NCBI GenBank assembly: GCA_016787665.1
Contig: JAEUUC010000011.1
Location: 1-64,000, forward strand
Length of the DNA: 64,000 nt
Direction of reading: 5' to 3'
Source of the DNA: Cyclobacteriaceae bacterium
GTDB lineage: Bacteria > Bacteroidota > Bacteroidia > Cytophagales > Cyclobacteriaceae
Below the pieces are notes generated by a model. That model was given only the letters and a program-made list of their open reading frames with translations, was not told the DNA's origin and ran no database searches. Below, in pieces: positions 61,142 to 64,000 of this stretch. Position numbers and translations under genes: made by a program. Each line of letters starts with the position of its first letter. Position 1 is the first letter of the stretch.

Positions 61142-64000
61142 TTAATCCATCGTAATCTCAAGTGCAAGACCACGCAACTCGTGAACAAGCACATTAAACG
61201 ACTCGGGGATGTTCGGCTTGCGCATGTTTTCTCCCTTCACGATTGATTCGTAGGCTTTCGCGCGACCAATCACATCGTCCGACTTCACGGTAAGAATTTC
61301 CTGCAGGATATGGGAAGCGCCAAATGCCTCGATTGCCCACACCTCCATCTCACCGAAACGCTGACCTCCGAACTGCGCCTTACCACCCAGCGGTTGCTGC
61401 GTAATGAGCGAGTACGGTCCGATTGAACGAGCGTGCATCTTGTCATCGACCAGGTGACCCAGTTTCAGCATATACGCAACGCCCACCGTTACCGGCTGGT
61501 CAAATTTCTCACCGGTCAATCCATCATACAGGAATGTACGTCCATACTCGGGCAGATTAGCTTCTTTCAGTTCAGCCGAAACGCTGTCTAATGAAGCACC
61601 ATCAAAAATCGGTGTAGCATACTTTCGGTTAAGTCTCTTGCCTGCCCACGCCAATACGGTTTCATAAATCTGGCCCAGGTTCATACGCGAAGGTACACCG
61701 AGGGGATTCAGACAGATGTCAACCGGTGTTCCATCTTGCAGGAACGGCATGTCTTCTTCGCGCACAATACGGGCAACTACACCCTTATTACCGTGGCGAC
61801 CGGCCATCTTATCACCCACCTTCAACTTGCGCTTCTTGGCCACATAGACTTTCGCCAGTTGTACGATGCCTGCCGGCAACTCGTCACCCACTTCAAGTGT
61901 AAAGCGCTCACGTTTAAACTCACCTGAGATGATGTTGCGCTTGTTGAGGTAATTCTTCACCACTTCCGCCACCAGATCATTGGTATGATCATCGGTAGTC
62001 CACGCCTCCAGACTTACGTCCGCAATCAGGTTTACTTCTTCCGGCACATTGTAGTTGCTCTCATCCCGATAGATATTCTTGTCGGGGAAGAGATTGCTCT
62101 CGATCACTTTGGAGGTGAATTTCACACCCTTGCTGATCAACTCATCACCAAACTTGTGCTTCACCCCTTGGCTGGTTTTACCCGTGAGCAACGTGGTGAG
62201 CTTCTTAATCATCTCATTGCGCAGTTCCGTCAGCTGTTTGCTGTAGCGGTTCTTGAGCGCATCAAGCTCTTTCTTCGATTTGCTGCGAAGATCCTTATCA
62301 CGCTTGGGGCGTGAGAACAATTTCGTATCGATGACGACACCCTTCAGTGAGGGCGGTGCCTTGAGCGAAGCATCCTTCACATCACCGGCCTTGTCGCCAA
62401 AGATGGCGCGAAGCAGTTTTTCTTCGGGGGTCGGGTCAGTCTCGCCTTTCGGTGTGATTTTCCCAATCAGAATATCGCCTTCACGCACCTCAGCACCAAC
62501 ACGGATAATACCGTTCTCATCGAGATGCTTAACCGCTTCCTCGCTAACGTTCGGAATTTCCGATGTCAACTCCTCTTCCCCACGCTTGGTATCGCGCACT
62601 TCCAATTCAAACTCCTCGATATGGATCGAAGTGAATACGTCATCGCGCACCACGCGTTCCGAGATAACGATGGCATCCTCAAAATTGTAACCCTGCCAAG
62701 GCATGTAGGCTACTAACAGATTGCGACCCAAAGCCAACTCACCATTGGCGGTGGCGTAACCCTGGCACAACGGCTGTCCCTTCACCACCTTATCACCCTT
62801 TTTCACCAGTGGCGTAAGGTTGATACACGTATCCTGATTCGTTCTGCGGAACTTGATCAGGTTGTAGGACTTCAATTCATCATCAAAACGCACCAACTGC
62901 TGTTCATCGCTAACTTCATAGCGAATCGAGATCTTGGTGGCATCCACAAACTCAACCACACCGCTACCTTCAGCCAGGATCAACGCACGGGAGTCGATGG
63001 CAATCTTGCCCTCTAATCCGGTACCTACAATCGGAGCCTCGGGGCGGATCAACGGCACAGCCTGACGCTGCATGTTCGAGCCCATCAGGGCACGGTTGGC
63101 ATCATCGTGCTCAAGGAAAGGAATCATAGAGGCCGCAATCGACACAATCTGGTTCGGTGCCACATCCATGTAGCGCACTTCTTTCGGCTCAACCACCGGG
63201 AAGTCACCCTCAAAGCGTGCCTTTACCTTTTCTACGTCAAATTCTCCATTGCTCTTCAGCTTTTCTTTCGCCTGGGCAATGTTGTGTGTATCCTCCTCTT
63301 CCGCAGTAAGGAAAATAATATCCTTTTTCACCTTGCCTCCTTCAACCTTGCGGTAAGGGGTTTCGATGAATCCCATCTTATTCACTTTGGCATGCACGCA
63401 CAAGGACGAAATTAAACCGATGTTCGGACCTTCGGGCGTTTCAATAGTACACAGACGGCCATAGTGTGTATAGTGTACGTCACGGACTTCAAAACCTGCG
63501 CGTTCGCGCGAGAGACCACCCGGACCGAGTGCGGACATTCTGCGTTTGTGCGTAATCTCCGCCAACGGATTCGTTTGATCCATGAACTGGCTCAACTGGT
63601 TGGTACCGAAGAAGGAGTTGATAACGGACGAAAGGGTGCGCGCATTGATCAGGTCAACCGGCTTGAAGTCTTCGTTATCGCGCACGTTCATACGCTCCTT
63701 AATGGTGCGGGCCATACGAGCCAAGCCAACGCCAAATTGCGAATACAATTGCTCGCCAACGGTACGCACGCGTCTGTTGCTCAAGTGGTCGATATCATCC
63801 ACCACAGCCTTCGAGTTGATCAAACCAATCAGGTATTTCACGATCAGGATAATATCCTGCGTGGTCAATACACGCTGATCGGCTGCTAAATCAATCCCCA
63901 GTTTTTTGTTGATCCGGTAACGGCCAACTTCACCGAGGTCATAACGCTTCTCACTGAAGAACAAACTCTGGATAATATCGCGAGCCGTTTGCTCATCGGG
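61142..64000 (-). CDS. rpoB: RNA polymerase subunit beta, 5' end beyond the window
   Basis: About 953 codons of rpoB are present, covering roughly the C-terminal three quarters. The frame stays open to base 64000 ([13 protein letters not shown] lies before [21 protein letters not shown]), so the gene begins outside. The rifampicin-region motif reads [34 protein letters not shown] in sequence blocks; FMDQTN and [10 protein letters not shown] are the wild-type forms seen in sensitive bacteria. [14 protein letters not shown] and [22 protein letters not shown] are intact. The stop is 99 nt before rpoC. Confidence 0.98.
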   Translation of the reverse strand, partial: PDEQTARDIIQSLFFSEKRYDLGEVGRYRINKKLGIDLAADQRVLTTQDIILIVKYLIGLINSKAVVDDIDHLSNRRVRTVGEQLYSQFGVGLARMARTIKERMNVRDNEDFKPVDLINARTLSSVINSFFGTNQLSQFMDQTNPLAEITHKRRMSALGPGGLSRERAGFEVRDVHYTHYGRLCTIETPEGPNIGLISSLCVHAKVNKMGFIETPYRKVEGGKVKKDIIFLTAEEEDTHNIAQAKEKLKSNGEFDVEKVKARFEGDFPVVEPKEVRYMDVAPNQIVSIAASMIPFLEHDDANRALMGSNMQRQAVPLIRPEAPIVGTGLEGKIAIDSRALILAEGSGVVEFVDATKISIRYEVSDEQQLVRFDDELKSYNLIKFRRTNQDTCINLTPLVKKGDKVVKGQPLCQGYATANGELALGRNLLVAYMPWQGYNFEDAIVISERVVRDDVFTSIHIEEFELEVRDTKRGEEELTSEIPNVSEEAVKHLDENGIIRVGAEVREGDILIGKITPKGETDPTPEEKLLRAIFGDKAGDVKDASLKAPPSLKGVVIDTKLFSRPKRDKDLRSKSKKELDALKNRYSKQLTELRNEMIKKLTTLLTGKTSQGVKHKFGDELISKGVKFTSKVIESNLFPDKNIYRDESNYNVPEEVNLIADVSLEAWTTDDHTNDLVAEVVKNYLNKRNIISGEFKRERFTLEVGDELPAGIVQLAKVYVAKKRKLKVGDKMAGRHGNKGVVARIVREEDMPFLQDGTPVDICLNPLGVPSRMNLGQIYETVLAWAGKRLNRKYATPIFDGASLDSVSAELKEANLPEYGRTFLYDGLTGEKFDQPVTVGVAYMLKLGHLVDDKMHARSIGPYSLITQQPLGGKAQFGGQRFGEMEVWAIEAFGASHILQEILTVKSDDVIGRAKAYESIVKGENMRKPNIPESFNVLVHELRGLALEITMD

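Overview
The window is a 64-kb stretch of housekeeping chromosome from a member of the Bacteroidota, most likely order Cytophagales. Direct support includes repeated TAnnTTTG promoter elements (the Bacteroidota -7 box, best seen before rpsL with a TTTG-N19-TAnnTTTG match), a DUF3467 gene directly after rpoC, a fused DAHP synthase-chorismate mutase, a very long PiT phosphate transporter, a TPR-type histidine kinase, and Sec-exported proteins of Bacteroidota style. The genus cannot be named from sequence alone. I saw no rRNA, tRNA, CRISPR array, insertion sequence or prophage.

Layout. 1-5.8 kb: the 5' part of a repetitive surface protein (cut by the window edge), a heptosyltransferase-like enzyme, an EVE protein and two tandem paralogous exported proteins. 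5.8-7.3 kb: pyrR-pyrB. 7.3-11.4 kb (minus): a GH3-family gene, dxr and rseP in one tight operon. 11.5-19 kb: an HtrA protease, dnaA, a single-chain fusion of both methylmalonyl-CoA mutase subunits, and a porin-like protein. 19-24.8 kb (minus): paaN preceded by a 53-codon membrane-protein gene and a DUF4197 lipoprotein, an FMN-dependent hydroxy-acid dehydrogenase, and a DEAD-box helicase. 24.9-28.5 kb: cinA and a PiT transporter with tandem 11-bp repeats in front. 28.5-34.1 kb: a haem-binding lipoprotein followed by a complete NAD-linked cytoplasmic [NiFe] hydrogenase operon (hoxF, a hoxU-hoxY fusion, hoxH, hoxW). 34.2-46.4 kb: ppdK, a 2-oxo acid dehydrogenase E2, a cystathionine gamma-synthase-like enzyme, a sensor kinase, an MFS transporter and a large BNR/Asp-box protein. 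46.4-50.7 kb (minus): the aromatic amino acid operon pheA-aminotransferase-tyrA-aroF/CM. 50.7-51.7 kb: a lipoprotein and a SET-domain protein. 51.8-64 kb (minus): rpsL-rpsG-fusA-rpsJ and rpoB-rpoC-DUF3467, with a bestrophin-like gene on the other strand between them.

The most striking observation is upstream of pheA. A 27-codon open frame contains eight consecutive aromatic codons (F-Y-F-W-Y-Y-F-F). It is followed by an 11-bp terminator-like hairpin just before the pheA start. Eight bases of the leader frame (GGGGGATT) can pair perfectly with the 5' arm of that hairpin. This has the parts of a ribosome-mediated attenuator sensing Phe, Tyr and Trp charging and controlling the branch that makes Phe and Tyr. 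Other points of interest are the HoxU-HoxY fusion, a Gln in place of the usual His/Arg at the HoxH processing motif, the MutA-MutB fusion, a Pho-box-like repeat before the phosphate transporter, several promoters placed 4-9 nt from start codons (implying leaderless mRNAs), and a strong hairpin with a GAAA loop between rpoB and rpoC.

Functions are inferred from protein motifs read by eye. No database search or folding program was run.
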